64,000 nt of DNA from Glandiceps talaboti (GCF_964340395.1 NC_135563.1:826501-890500), one strand, 5' to 3'; positions 47,601-61,553 are shown, counted from the first letter of the stretch. Notes: generated from the letters alone by a model not told the origin. Numbers and translations: made by a program.

Positions 47601-50600
47601 TCATTCTGTAGTAGTATTAATTTTGTAATTCCTACACTAGGCGTTACTCCGTCATCATTCTGTAGTAGTATTAATTTTGTAATTCCTACACTAGGCGTTA
47701 CTCCGTCATCATTCTGTAGTAGTATTAATTTTGTAATTCCTACACTAAGCGTTACTCCGTCATCATTCTGTAGTAGTATTAATCTTGTAATTCCTACACT
47801 AAGCGTTACTCCGTCTTCATTCTGTAGTAGTATTAATTTTGTAATTCCTACACTAGGCGTTACTCCGTCATCATTCTGTAGTAGTATTAATTTTGTAATT
47901 CCTACACTAGGCGTTACTCCGTCATCATTCTGTAGTAGTATTAATCTTGTAATTCCTACACTAGGCGTTACTCCGTCATCATTCTGTAGTAGTATTAATC
48001 TTGTAATTCCTACACTAGGCGTTACTCCGTCATCATTCTGTAGTAGTATTAATTTTGTAATTCCTACACTAGACATTACTCCGTCATCATTCTGTAGTAG
48101 TATTAATTTTGTAATTCCTACACTAAGCGTTACTCCGTCATCATTCTGTAGTAGTATTAATCTTGTAATTCCTACACTAGACATTACTCCGTCATCATTC
48201 TGTAGTAGTATTAATTTTGTAATTCCTACACTAAGCGTTACTCCGTCATCATTCTGTAGTAGTATTAATTTTGTAATTCCTACACTAGACATTACTCCGT
48301 CATCATTCTGTAGTAGTATTAATTTTGTAATTCCTACACTAGACATTACTCCGTCATCATTCTGTAGTAGTATTAATTTTGTAATTCCTACACTAGGCGT
48401 TACTCCGTCATCATTCTGTAGTAGTATTAATCTTGTAATTCCTACGCTAGGCATTACTCCGTCATCATTCTGTAGTAGTATTAATCTTGTAATTCCTACA
48501 CTAGGCGTTACTCCGTCATCATTCTGTAGTAGTATTAATCTTGTAATTCCTACACTAGGCGTTACTCCGTCTTCATTCTGTAGTAGTATTAATCTTGTAA
48601 TTCCTACACTAAGCGTTACTCCGTCATCATTCTGTAGTAGTATTAATCTTGTAATTCCTACACTAGACATTACTCCGTCATCATTCTGTAGTAGTATTAA
48701 TCTTGTAATTCCTACGCTAGGCGTTACTCCGTTATCATTCTGTAGTAGTATTAATCTTGTAATTCCTACACTAGGCGTTACTCCGTCTTCATTCTGTAGT
48801 AGTATTAATCTTGTAATTCCTACACTAGGCGTTACTCCGTCTTCATTCTGTAGTAGTATTAATCTTGTAATTCCTACACTAGGCGTTACTCCGTCATCAT
48901 TCTGTAGTAGTATTAATCTTGTAATTCCTACACTAGGCATTACTCCGTCATCATTCTGTAGTAGTATTAATTTTGTAATTCCTACACTAGGCGTTACTCC
49001 GTCATCATTCTGTAGTAGTATTAATCTTGTAATTCCTACACTAGGCGTTACTCCGTCATCATTCTGTAGTAGTATTAATCTTGTAATTCCTACACTAGGC
49101 ATTACTCCGTCATCATTCTGTAGTAGTATTAATTTTGTAATTCCTACACTAAGCGTTACTCCGTCATCATTCTGTAGTAGTATTAATCTTGTAATTCCTA
49201 CACTAAGCGTTACTCCGTCTTCATTCTGTAGTAGTATTAATTTTGTAATTCCTACACTAGGCGTTACTCCGTCATCATTCTGTAGTAGTATTAATTTTGT
49301 AATTCCTACACTAGGCGTTACTCCGTCATCATTCTGTAGTAGTATTAATCTTGTAATTCCTACACTAGGCGTTACTCCGTCATCATTCTGTAGTAGTATT
49401 AATCTTGTAATTCCTACACTAGGCGTTACTCCGTCATCATTCTGTAGTAGTATTAATTTTGTAATTCCTACACTAGACATTACTCCGTCATCATTCTGTA
49501 GTAGTATTAATTTTGTAATTCCTACACTAAGCGTTACTCCGTCATCATTCTGTAGTAGTATTAATCTTGTAATTCCTACACTAGACATTACTCCGTCATC
49601 ATTCTGTAGTAGTATTAATTTTGTAATTCCTACACTAAGCGTTACTCCGTCATCATTCTGTAGTAGTATTAATTTTGTAATTCCTACACTAGACATTACT
49701 CCGTCATCATTCTGTAGTAGTATTAATTTTGTAATTCCTACACTAGACATTACTCCGTCATCATTCTGTAGTAGTATTAATTTTGTAATTCCTACACTAG
49801 GCGTTACTCCGTCATCATTCTGTAGTAGTATTAATCTTGTAATTCCTACGCTAGGCATTACTCCGTCATCATTCTGTAGTAGTATTAATCTTGTAATTCC
49901 TACACTAGGCGTTACTCCGTCATCATTCTGTAGTAGTATTAATCTTGTAATTCCTACACTAGGCGTTACTCCGTCTTCATTCTGTAGTAGTATTAATCTT
50001 GTAATTCCTACACTAAGCGTTACTCCGTCATCATTCTGTAGTAGTATTAATCTTGTAATTCCTACACTAGACATTACTCCGTCATCATTCTGTAGTAGTA
50101 TTAATCTTGTAATTCCTACGCTAGGCGTTACTCCGTTATCATTCTGTAGTAGTATTAATCTTGTAATTCCTACACTAGGCGTTACTCCGTCTTCATTCTG
50201 TAGTAGTATTAATCTTGTAATTCCTACACTAGGCGTTACTCCGTCTTCATTCTGTAGTAGTATTAATCTTGTAATTCCTACACTAGGCGTTACTCCGTCA
50301 TCATTCTGTAGTAGTATTAATCTTGTAATTCCTACACTAGGCATTACTCCGTCATCATTCTGTAGTAGTATTAATTTTGTAATTCCTACACTAGGCGTTA
50401 CTCCGTCATCATTCTGTAGTAGTATTAATCTTGTAATTCCTACACTAGGCGTTACTCCGTCATCATTCTGTAGTAGTATTAATCTTGTAATTCCTACACT
50501 AGGCATTACTCCGTCATCATTCTGTAGTAGTATTAATTTTGTAATTCCTACACTAAGCGTTACTCCGTCATCATTCTGTAGTAGTATTAATCTTGTAATT

Positions 50601-53600
50601 CCTACACTAAGCGTTACTCCGTCTTCATTCTGTAGTAGTATTAATTTTGTAATTCCTACACTAGGCGTTACTCCGTCATCATTCTGTAGTAGTATTAATT
50701 TTGTAATTCCTACACTAGGCGTTACTCCGTCATCATTCTGTAGTAGTATTAATCTTGTAATTCCTACACTAGGCGTTACTCCGTCATCATTCTGTAGTAG
50801 TATTAATCTTGTAATTCCTACACTAGGCGTTACTCCGTCATCATTCTGTAGTAGTATTAATTTTGTAATTCCTACACTAGACATTACTCCGTCATCATTC
50901 TGTAGTAGTATTAATTTTGTAATTCCTACACTAAGCGTTACTCCGTCATCATTCTGTAGTAGTATTAATCTTGTAATTCCTACACTAGACATTACTCCGT
51001 CATCATTCTGTAGTAGTATTAATTTTGTAATTCCTACACTAAGCGTTACTCCGTCATCATTCTGTAGTAGTATCAATTTTGTAATTCCTACACTAGACAT
51101 TACTCCATCATCATTCTGTAGTAGTATTAATTTTGTAATTCCTACACTAGACATTACTCCGTCATCATTCTGTAGTAGTATTAATTTTGTAATTCCTACA
51201 CTAGGCGTTACTCCGTCATCATTCTGTAGTAGTATTAATCTTGTAATTCCTACGCTAGGCATTACTCCGTCATCATTCTGTAGTAGTATTAATCTTGTAA
51301 TTCCTACACTAGGCGTTACTCCGTCATCATTCTGTAGTAGTATTAATCTTGTAATTCCTACACTAGGCGTTACTCCGTCTTCATTCTGTAGTAGTATTAA
51401 TCTTGTAATTCCTACACTAAGCGTTACTCCGTCATCATTCTGTAGTAGTATTAATCTTGTAATTCCTACACTAGACATTACTCCGTCATCATTCTGTAGT
51501 AGTATTAATCTTGTAATTCCTACGCTAGGCGTTACTCCGTTATCATTCTGTAGTAGTATTAATCTTGTAATTCCTACACTAGGCGTTACTCCGTCTTCAT
51601 TCTGTAGTAGTATTAATCTTGTAATTCCTACACTAGGCGTTACTCCGTCTTCATTCTGTAGTAGTATTAATCTTGTAATTCCTACACTAGGCGTTACTCC
51701 GTCATCATTCTGTAGTAGTATTAATCTTGTAATTCCTACACTAGGCATTACTCCGTCATCATTCTGTAGTAGTATTAATTTTGTAATTCCTACACTAGGC
51801 GTTACTCCGTCATCATTCTGTAGTAGTATTAATCTTGTAATTCCTACACTAGGCGTTACTCCGTCATCATTCTGTAGTAGTATTAATCTTGTAATTCCTA
51901 CACTAGGCATTACTCCGTCATCATTCTGTAGTAGTATTAATCTTGTAATTCCTACGCCAAGTGTTACTCCGTCATCATTCTGTAGTAGTATTAATTTTGT
52001 AATTCCTACGCTAGGCGTTACTCCGTCATCATTCTGTAGTAGTATTAATTTTGTAATTCCTACACTAGGCGTTACTCCGTCATCATTCTGTAGTAGTATT
52101 AATCTTGTAATTCCTACGCTAGGCGTTACTCCGTCATCATTCTGTAGTAGTATTAATCTTGTAATTCCTACGCTAGGCATTACTCCGTCATCATTCTGTA
52201 GTAGTATTAATCTTGTAATTCCTACACTAGGCATTACTCCGTCATCATTCTGTAGTAGTATTAATCTTGTAATTCCTACACTAGGCGTTACTCCGTTATC
52301 ATTCTGTAGTAGTATTAATTTTGTAATTCCTACACTAAGCGTTACTCCGTCATCATTCTGTAGTAGTATTAATCTTGTAATTCCTACACTAAGCGTTACT
52401 CCGTCTTCATTCTGTAGTAGTATTAATTTTGTAATTCCTACACTAGGCGTTACTCCGTCATCATTCTGTAGTAGTATTAATTTTGTAATTCCTACACTAG
52501 GCGTTACTCCGTCATCATTCTGTAGTAGTATTAATTTTGTAATTCCTACACTAAGCGTTACTCCGTCATCATTCTGTAGTAGTATTAATCTTGTAATTCC
52601 TACACTAAGCGTTACTCCGTCTTCATTCTGTAGTAGTATTAATTTTGTAATTCCTACACTAGGCGTTACTCCGTCATCATTCTGTAGTAGTATTAATTTT
52701 GTAATTCCTACACTAGGCGTTACTCCGTCATCATTCTGTAGTAGTATTAATCTTGTAATTCCTACACTAGGCGTTACTCCGTCATCATTCTGTAGTAGTA
52801 TTAATCTTGTAATTCCTACACTAGGCGTTACTCCGTCATCATTCTGTAGTAGTATTAATTTTGTAATTCCTACACTAGACATTACTCCGTCATCATTCTG
52901 TAGTAGTATTAATTTTGTAATTCCTACACTAAGCGTTACTCCGTCATCATTCTGTAGTAGTATTAATCTTGTAATTCCTACACTAGACATTACTCCGTCA
53001 TCATTCTGTAGTAGTATTAATTTTGTAATTCCTACACTAAGCGTTACTCCGTCATCATTCTGTAGTAGTATTAATTTTGTAATTCCTACACTAGACATTA
53101 CTCCGTCATCATTCTGTAGTAGTATTAATTTTGTAATTCCTACACTAGACATTACTCCGTCATCATTCTGTAGTAGTATTAATCTTGTAATTCCTACACT
53201 AGACATTACTCCGTCATCATTCTGTAGTAGTATTAATCTTGTAATTCCTACACTAGGCGTTACTCCGTCATCATTCTGTAGTAGTATTAATCTTGTAATT
53301 CCTACACTAGACATTACTCCGTCATCATTCTGTAGTAGTATTAATCTTGTAATTCCTACACTAGACATTACTCCGTCATCATTCTGTAGTAGTATTAATT
53401 TTGTAATTCCTACACTAGGCGTTACTCCGTCATCATTCTGTAGTAGTATTAATCTTGTAATTCCTACACTAGACATTACTCCGTCATCATTCTGTAGTAG
53501 TATTAATTTTGTAATTCCTACACTAAGCGTTACTCCGTCATCATTCTGTAGTAGTATTAATCTTGTAATTCCTACACTAAGCGTTACTCTGTCATCATTC

Positions 53601-56600
53601 TGTAGTAGTATTAATCTTGTAATTCCTACACTAGGCGTTACTCTGTCATCATTCTGTAGTAGTATTAATCTTGTAATTCCTACACTAAGCGTTACTCCGT
53701 CATCATTCTGTAGTAGTATTAATCTTGTAATTCCTACACTAGACATTACTCCGTCATCATTCTGTAGTAGTATTAATCTTGTAATTCCTACACTAGACAT
53801 TACTCCGTCATCATTCTGTAGTAGTATTAATCTTGTAATTCCTACACTAGACATTACTCCGTCATCATTCTGTAGTAGTATTAATCTTGTAATTCCTACA
53901 CTAGGCGTTACTCCGTCATCATTCTGTAGTAGTATTAATCTTGTAATTCCTACACTAGGCGTTACTCCGTCATCATTCTGTAGTAGTATTAATTTTGTAA
54001 TTCCTACACTAGGCGTTACTCCGTCATCATTCTGTAGTAGTAGTAATCTTGTTATTCCTACACTAGGCGTTACACCGTCATCATTCTGTAGTAGTATTAA
54101 TCTTGTAATTCCTACACTAGGCGTTACTCCGTCATCATTCTGTAGTAGTATTAATCTTGTAATTCCTACACTAGGCGTTACTCCGTCATCATTCTGTAGT
54201 AGTATTAATCTTGTAATTCCTACACTAGGCGTTACTCCGTTATCATTCTGTAGTAGTATTAATCTTGTAATTCCTACACTAGGCGTTACTCCGTCATCAT
54301 TCTGTAGTAGTATTAATTTTGTAATTCCTACACTAAGCGTTACTCCGTCATCATTCTGTAGTAGTATTAATCTTGTAATTCCTACACTAGACATTACTCC
54401 GTCATCATTCTGTAGTAGTATTAATCTTGTAATTCCTACACTAGGCGTTACTCCGTCATCATTCTGTAGTAGTATTAATCTTGTAATTCCTACACTAGAC
54501 ATTACTCCGTCATCATTCTGTAGTAGTATTAATCTTGTAATTCCTACACTAGACATTACTCCGTCATCATTCTGTAGTAGTATTAATTTTGTAATTCCTA
54601 CACTAGGCGTTACTCCGTCATCATTCTGTAGTAGTATTAATCTTGTAATTCCTACACTAGACATTACTCCGTCATCATTCTGTAGTAGTATTAATTTTGT
54701 AATTCCTACACTAAGCGTTACTCCGTCATCATTCTGTAGTAGTATTAATCTTGTAATTCCTACACTAAGCGTTACTCTGTCATCATTCTGTAGTAGTATT
54801 AATCTTGTAATTCCTACACTAGGCGTTACTCTGTCATCATTCTGTAGTAGTATTAATCTTGTAATTCCTACACTAGGCGTTACTCCGTCATCATTCTGTA
54901 GTAGTATTAATCTTGTAATTCCTACACTAAGCGTTACTCCGTCATCATTCTGTAGTAGTATTAATCTTGTAATTCCTACACTAAGCGTTACTCCGTCATC
55001 ATTCTGTAGTAGTATTAATCTTGTAATTCCTACACTAAGCGTTACTCCGTCATCATTCTGTAGTAGTATTAATCTTGTAATTCCTACACTAGACATTACT
55101 CCGTCATCATTCTGTAGTAGTATTAATCTTGTAATTCCTACACTAGACATTACTCCGTCATCATTCTGTAGTAGTATTAATCTTGTAATTCCTACACTAG
55201 ACATTACTCCGTCATCATTCTGTAGTAGTATTAATCTTGTAATTCCTACACTAGGCGTTACTCCGTCATCATTCTGTAGTAGTATTAATCTTGTAATTCC
55301 TACACTAGGCGTTACTCCGTCATCATTCTGTAGTAGTATTAATTTTGTAATTCCTACACTAGGCGTTACTCCGTCATCATTCTGTAGTAGTAGTAATCTT
55401 GTTATTCCTACACTAGGCGTTACACCGTCATCATTCTGTAGTAGTATTAATCTTGTAATTCCTACACTAGGCGTTACTCCGTCATCATTCTGTAGTAGTA
55501 TTAATCTTGTAATTCCTACACTAGGCGTTACTCCGTCATCATTCTGTAGTAGTATTAATCTTGTAATTCCTACACTAGGCGTTACTCCGTTATCATTCTG
55601 TAGTAGTATTAACCTTGTAATTCCTACACTAGGCGTTACTCCGTCATCATTCTGTAGTAGTATTAATTTTGTAATTCCTACACTAAGCGTTACTCCGTTA
55701 TCATTCTGTAGTAGTATTAATCTTGTAATTCCTACACTAGACATTACTCCGTCATCATTCTGTAGTTAATCTTGTAATTCCTACACTAGGCGTTACTCCG
55801 TCATCATTCTGTAGTAGTATTAATCTTGTAATTCCTACACTAGGCGTTACTCCGTCATCATTCTGTAGTAGTATTAATCTTGTAATTCCTACACTAGGCA
55901 TTACTCCATCATCATTCTGTAGTAGTATTAATTTTGTAATTCCTACACTAAGCGTTACTCCGTCATCATTCTGTAGTAGTATTAATCTTGTAATTCCTAC
56001 ACTAGACATTACTCCGTCATCATTCTGTAGTAGTATTAATCTTGTAATTCCTACACTAGGCGTTACTCCGTCATCATTCTGTAGTAGTATTAATCTTGTA
56101 ATTCCTACACTAGACATTACTCCGTCATCATTCTGTAGTAGTATTAATCTTGTAATTCCTACACTAGACATTACTCCGTCATCATTCTGTAGTAGTATTA
56201 ATTTTGTAATTCCTACACTAGGCGTTACTCCGTCATCATTCTGTAGTAGTATTAATCTTGTAATTCCTACACTAGACATTACTCCGTCATCATTCTGTAG
56301 TAGTATTAATTTTGTAATTCCTACACTAAGCGTTACTCCGTCATCATTCTGTAGTAGTATTAATCTTGTAATTCCTACACTAAGCGTTACTCTGTCATCA
56401 TTCTGTAGTAGTATTAATCTTGTAATTCCTACACTAGGTGTTACTCTGTCATCATTCTGTAGTAGTATTAATCTTGTAATTCCTACACTAGGCGTTACTC
56501 CGTCATCATTCTGTAGTAGTATTAATCTTGTAATTCCTACACTAAGCGTTACTCTGTCATCATTCTGTAGTAGTATTAATCTTGTAATTCCTACACTAAG

Positions 56601-59600
56601 CGTTACTCCGTCATCATTCTGTAGTAGTATTAATCTTGTAATTCCTACACTAAGCGTTACTCCGTCATCATTCTGTAGTAGTATTAATCTTGTAATTCCT
56701 ACACTAGACATTACTCCGTCATCATTCTGTAGTAGTATTAATCTTGTAATTCCTACACTAGACATTACTCCGTCATCATTCTGTAGTAGTATTAATCTTG
56801 TAATTCCTACACTAGACATTACTCCGTCATCATTCTGTAGTAGTATTAATCTTGTAATTCCTACACTAGGCGTTACTCCGTCATCATTCTGTAGTAGTAT
56901 TAATCTTGTAATTCCTACACTAGGCGTTACTCCGTCATCATTCTGTAGTAGTATTAATTTTGTAATTCCTACACTAGGCGTTACTCCGTCATCATTCTGT
57001 AGTAGTAGTAATCTTGTTATTCCTACACTAGGCGTTACACCGTCATCATTCTGTAGTAGTATTAATCTTGTAATTCCTACACTAGGCGTTACTCCGTCAT
57101 CATTCTGTAGTACTATTAATCTTGTAATTCCTACACTAGGCGTTACTCCGTCATCATTCTGTAGTAGTATTAATCTTGTAATTCCTACACTAGGCGTTAC
57201 TCCGTTATCATTCTGTAGTAGTATTAATCTTGTAATTCCTACACTAGGCGTTACTTCGTCATCATTCTGTAGTAGTATTAATTTTGTAATTCCTACACTA
57301 AGCGTTACTCCGTTATCATTCTGTAGTAGTATTAATCTTGTAATTCCTACACTAGACATTACTCCGTCATCATTCTGTAGTTAATCTTGTAATTCCTACA
57401 CTAGGCGTTACTCCGTCATCATTCTGTAGTAGTATTAATCTTGTAATTCCTACACTAGGCGTTACTCCGTCATCATTCTGTAGTAGTATTAATCTTGTAA
57501 TTCCTACACTAGGCATTACTCCGTCATCATTCTGTAGTAGTATTAATTTTGTAATTCCTACACTAAGCGTTACTCCGTCATCATTCTGTAGTAGTATTAA
57601 TCTTGTAATTCCTACGCTAGGCGTTACTCCGTTATCATTCTGTAGTAGTATTAATCTTGGAATTCCTACACTAGGCGTTACTCCGTCTTCATTCTGTAGT
57701 AGTATTAATCTTGTAATTCCTACACTAGGCGTTACTCCGTCTTCATTCTGTAGTAGTATTAATCTTGTAATTCCTACACTAGGCGTTACTCCGTCATCAT
57801 TCTGTAGTAGTATTAATCTTGTAATTCCTACACTAGGCATTACTCCGTCATCATTCTGTAGTAGTATTAATTTTGTAATTCCTACACTAGGCGTTACTCC
57901 GTCATCATTCTGTAGTAGTATTAATCTTGTAATTCCTACACTAGGCGTTACTCCGTCATCATTCTGTAGTAGTATTAATCTTGTAATTCCTACACTAGGC
58001 ATTACTCCGTCATCATTCTGTAGTAGTATTAATCTTGTAATTCCTACGCTAGGCGTTACTCCGTCATCATTCTGTAGTAGTATTAATTTTGTAATTCCTA
58101 CACTAGGCGTTACTCCGTCATCATTCTGTAGTAGTATTAATTTTGTAATTCCTACACTAGGCGTTACTCCGTCATCATTCTGTAGTAGTATTAATCTTGT
58201 AATTCCTACGCTAGGCATTACTCCGTCATCATTCTGTAGTAGTATTAATCTTGTAATTCCTACACTAGGCGTTACTCCGTCATCATTCTGTAGTAGTATT
58301 AATCTTGTAATTCCTACACTAGGCGTTACTCCGTCTTCATTCTGTAGTAGTATTAATCTTGTAATTCCTACACTAAGCGTTACTCCGTCATCATTCTGTA
58401 GTAGTATTAATCTTGTAATTCCTACACTAGACATTACTCCGTCATCATTCTGTAGTAGTATTAATCTTGTAATTCCTACGCTAGGCGTTACTCCGTTATC
58501 ATTCTGTAGTAGTATTAATCTTGTAATTCCTACACTAGGCGTTACTCCGTCTTCATTCTGTAGTAGTATTAATCTTGTAATTCCTACACTAGGCGTTACT
58601 CCGTCTTCATTCTGTAGTAGTATTAATCTTGTAATTCCTACACTAGGCGTTACTCCATCATCATTCTGTAGTAGTATTAATCTTGTAATTCCTACACTAG
58701 GCATTACTCCGTCATCATTCTGTAGTAGTATTAATTTTGTAATTCCTACACTAGGCGTTACTCCGTCATCATTCTGTAGTAGTATTAATCTTGTAATTCC
58801 TACACTAGGCGTTACTCCGTCATCATTCTGTAGTAGTATTAATCTTGTAATTCCTACACTAGGCATTACTCCGTCATCATTCTGTAGTAGTATTAATCTT
58901 GTAATTCCTACGCCAAGTGTTACTCCGTCATCATTCTGTAGTAGTATTAATTTTGTAATTCCTACGCTAGGCGTTACTCCGTCATCATTCTGTAGTAGTA
59001 TTAATTTTGTAATTCCTACACTAGGCGTTACTCCGTCATCATTCTGTAGTAGTATTAATCTTGTAATTCCTACGCTAGGCGTTACTCCGTCATCATTCTG
59101 TAGTAGTATTAATCTTGTAATTCCTACGCTAGGCATTACTCCGTCATCATTCTGTAGTAGTATTAATCTTGTAATTCCTACACTAAGCGTTACTCCGTCT
59201 TCATTCTGTAGTAGTATTAATCTTGTAATTCCTACACTAGGCGTTACTCCGTCATCATTCTGTAGTAGTATTAATCTTGTAATTCCTACACTAGGCATTA
59301 CTCCGTCATCATTCTGTAGTAGTATTAATCTTGTAATTCCTACGCCAAGTGTTACTCCGTCATCATTCTGTAGTAGTATTAATTTTGTAATTCCTACGCT
59401 AGGCGTTACTCCGTCATCATTCTGTAGTAGTATTAATTTTGTAATTCCTACACTAGGCGTTACTCCGTCATCATTCTGTAGTAGTATTAATCTTGTAATT
59501 CCTACGCTAGGCGTTACTCCGTCATCATTCTGTAGTAGTATTAATCTTGTAATTCCTACGCTAGGCATTACTCCGTCATCATTCTGTAGTAGTATTAATC

Positions 59601-61451
59601 TTGTAATTCCTACACTAAGCGTTACTCCGTCTTCATTCTGTAGTAGTATTAATTTTGTAATTCCTACACTAGGCGTTACTCCGTCATCATTCTGTAGTAG
59701 TATTAATTTTGTAATTCCTACACTAGGCGTTACTCCGTCATCATTCTGTAGTAGTATTAATTTTGTAATTCCTACACTAAGCGTTACTCCGTCATCATTC
59801 TGTAGTAGTATTAATCTTGTAATTCCTACACTAAGCGTTACTCCGTCTTCATTCTGTAGTAGTATTAATTTTGTAATTCCTACACTAGGCGTTACTCCGT
59901 CATCATTCTGTAGTAGTATTAATTTTGTAATTCCTACACTAGGCGTTACTCCGTCATCATTCTGTAGTAGTATTAATCTTGTAATTCCTACACTAGGCAT
60001 TACTCCGTCATCATTCTGTAGTAGTATTAATCTTGTAATTCCTACACTAGGCGTTACTCCGTCATCATTCTGTAGTAGTATTAATTTTGTAATTCCTACA
60101 CTAGACATTACTCCGTCATCATTCTGTAGTAGTATTAATTTTGTAATTCCTACACTAAGCGTTACTCCGTCATCATTCTGTAGTAGTATTAATTTTGTAA
60201 TTCCTACACTAGACATTACTCCGTCATCATTCTGTAGTAGTATTAATCTTGTAATTCCTACACTAGACATTACTCCGTCATCATTCTGTAGTAGTATTAA
60301 TTTTGTAATTCCTACACTAGACATTACTCCGTCATCATTCTGTAGTAGTATTAATCTTGTAATTCCTACACTAGACATTACTCCGTCATCATTCTGTAGT
60401 AGTATTAATCTTGTAATTCCTACACTAGACATTACTCCGTCATCATTCTGTAGTAGTATTAATTTTGTAATTCCTACACTAGGCGTTACTCCGTCATCAT
60501 TCTGTAGTAGTATTAATCTTGTAATTCCTACACTAGACATTACTCCGTCATCATTCTGTAGTAGTATTAATTTTGTAATTCCTACACTAAGCGTTACTCC
60601 GTCATCATTCTGTAGTAGTATTAATCTTGTAATTCCTACACTAAGCGTTACTCTGTCATCATTCTGTAGTAGTATTAATCTTGTAATTCCTACACTAGGC
60701 GTTACTCTGTCATCATTCTGTAGTAGTATTAATCTTGTAATTCCTACACTAGGCGTTACTCCGTCATCATTCTGTAGTAGTATTAATCTTGTAATTCCTA
60801 CACTAGACATTACTCCGTCATCATTCTGTAGTAGTATTAATCTTGTAATTCCTACACTAGGCGTTACTCCGTCATCATTCTGTAGTAGTATTAATCTTGT
60901 AATTCCTACACTAGGCGTTACTCTGTCATCATTCTGTAGTAGTATTAATCTTGTAATTCCTACATTAGGCGTTACTCCGTCATCATTCTGTAGTAGTATT
61001 AATCTTGTAATTCCTACACTAGACATTACTCCGTCATCATTCTGTAGTAGTATTAATCTTGTAATTCCTACACTAGACATTACTCCGTCATCATTCTGTA
61101 GTAGTATTAATTTTGTAATTCCTACACTAAGCGTTACTCCGTCATCATTCTGTAGTAGTATTAATCTTGTAATTCCTACACTAGACATTACTCCGTCATC
61201 ATTCTGTAGTAGTATTAATTTTGTAATTCCTACACTAGACATTACTCCGTCTTCATTCTGTAGTAGTATTAATCTTGTAATTCCTACGCTAGGCGTTACT
61301 CTGTCTTCATTCTGTAGTAGTATTAATCTTGTAATTCCTACGCTAGGCGTTACTCTGTCATCATTCTGTAGTAGTATTAATCTTGTAATTCCTACACTAG
61401 GCGTTACTCTGTCATCATTCTGTAGTAGTATTAATCTTGTAATTCCTACAC
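44652..61451. repeat. 54-bp satellite, block 2, about 311 copies
   Basis: Same unit as 30607-41781. From about 46 kb it is enriched in two variants that are rare or absent in block 1: TTAATTTTG in place of TTAATCTTG, and GTCTTCATTC in place of GTCATCATTC. A 49-bp short unit (CTGTAGTTAATC) recurs in identical context at about 45994, 55764 and 57379. The GCTAGGCAT marker repeats at 1404-bp steps (48445, 49849, 51253), and the TAGTAATCTTGTTATTCC marker at 1350 bp. The array stops 30 bp inside the intron from the 5' splice site of the exon at 61487-61553. Confidence 0.97.
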
Positions 61452-61486
61452 GTTTCCATGAATACTACAATAACTCTTTTACTTAC

Positions 61487-61553
61487 TTTCAAGATCAGCA
61501 ATAAAATAGTCTGATGTTTTCTGAAACTCTGAAACAGCGATGTGGTCCAGTTG
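61487..61553 (-). CDS. PROM1: Prominin, internal exon (first of five in the window)
   Basis: This exon encodes 22 codons plus one base, starting QLDHIAVSEFQKTSDYF and ending in ADLE. On the minus strand it is preceded by a pyrimidine-rich tract ending in AATAG and followed by GTAAGT (61486-61481). It starts in phase 0 and ends in phase 1. The peptide lines up with the prominin stretch before the 'LGG' motif of the first large extracellular loop (human pattern Q-I-x-Y-I...N-T-T-K-D-K-A-F-T-D-L). Prominins are five-pass membrane glycoproteins that bind cholesterol and sit on plasma-membrane protrusions. The exon alone would be too short to call. The call rests on the four following exons fitting in phase and in order. 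PROM1 versus PROM2 cannot be separated. The preceding exon was not found in the window. Confidence 0.75.

Noticed and set aside
31036-61242. Minus-strand frames of 3,586, 3,252, 1,290, 534 and 454 codons as giant leucine-rich repeat proteins
   Set aside because: They are satellite units of 54 bp (18 codons) inside an intron. The opposite strand is open too, the frames run into a transposon end, and they stop only at indel units.
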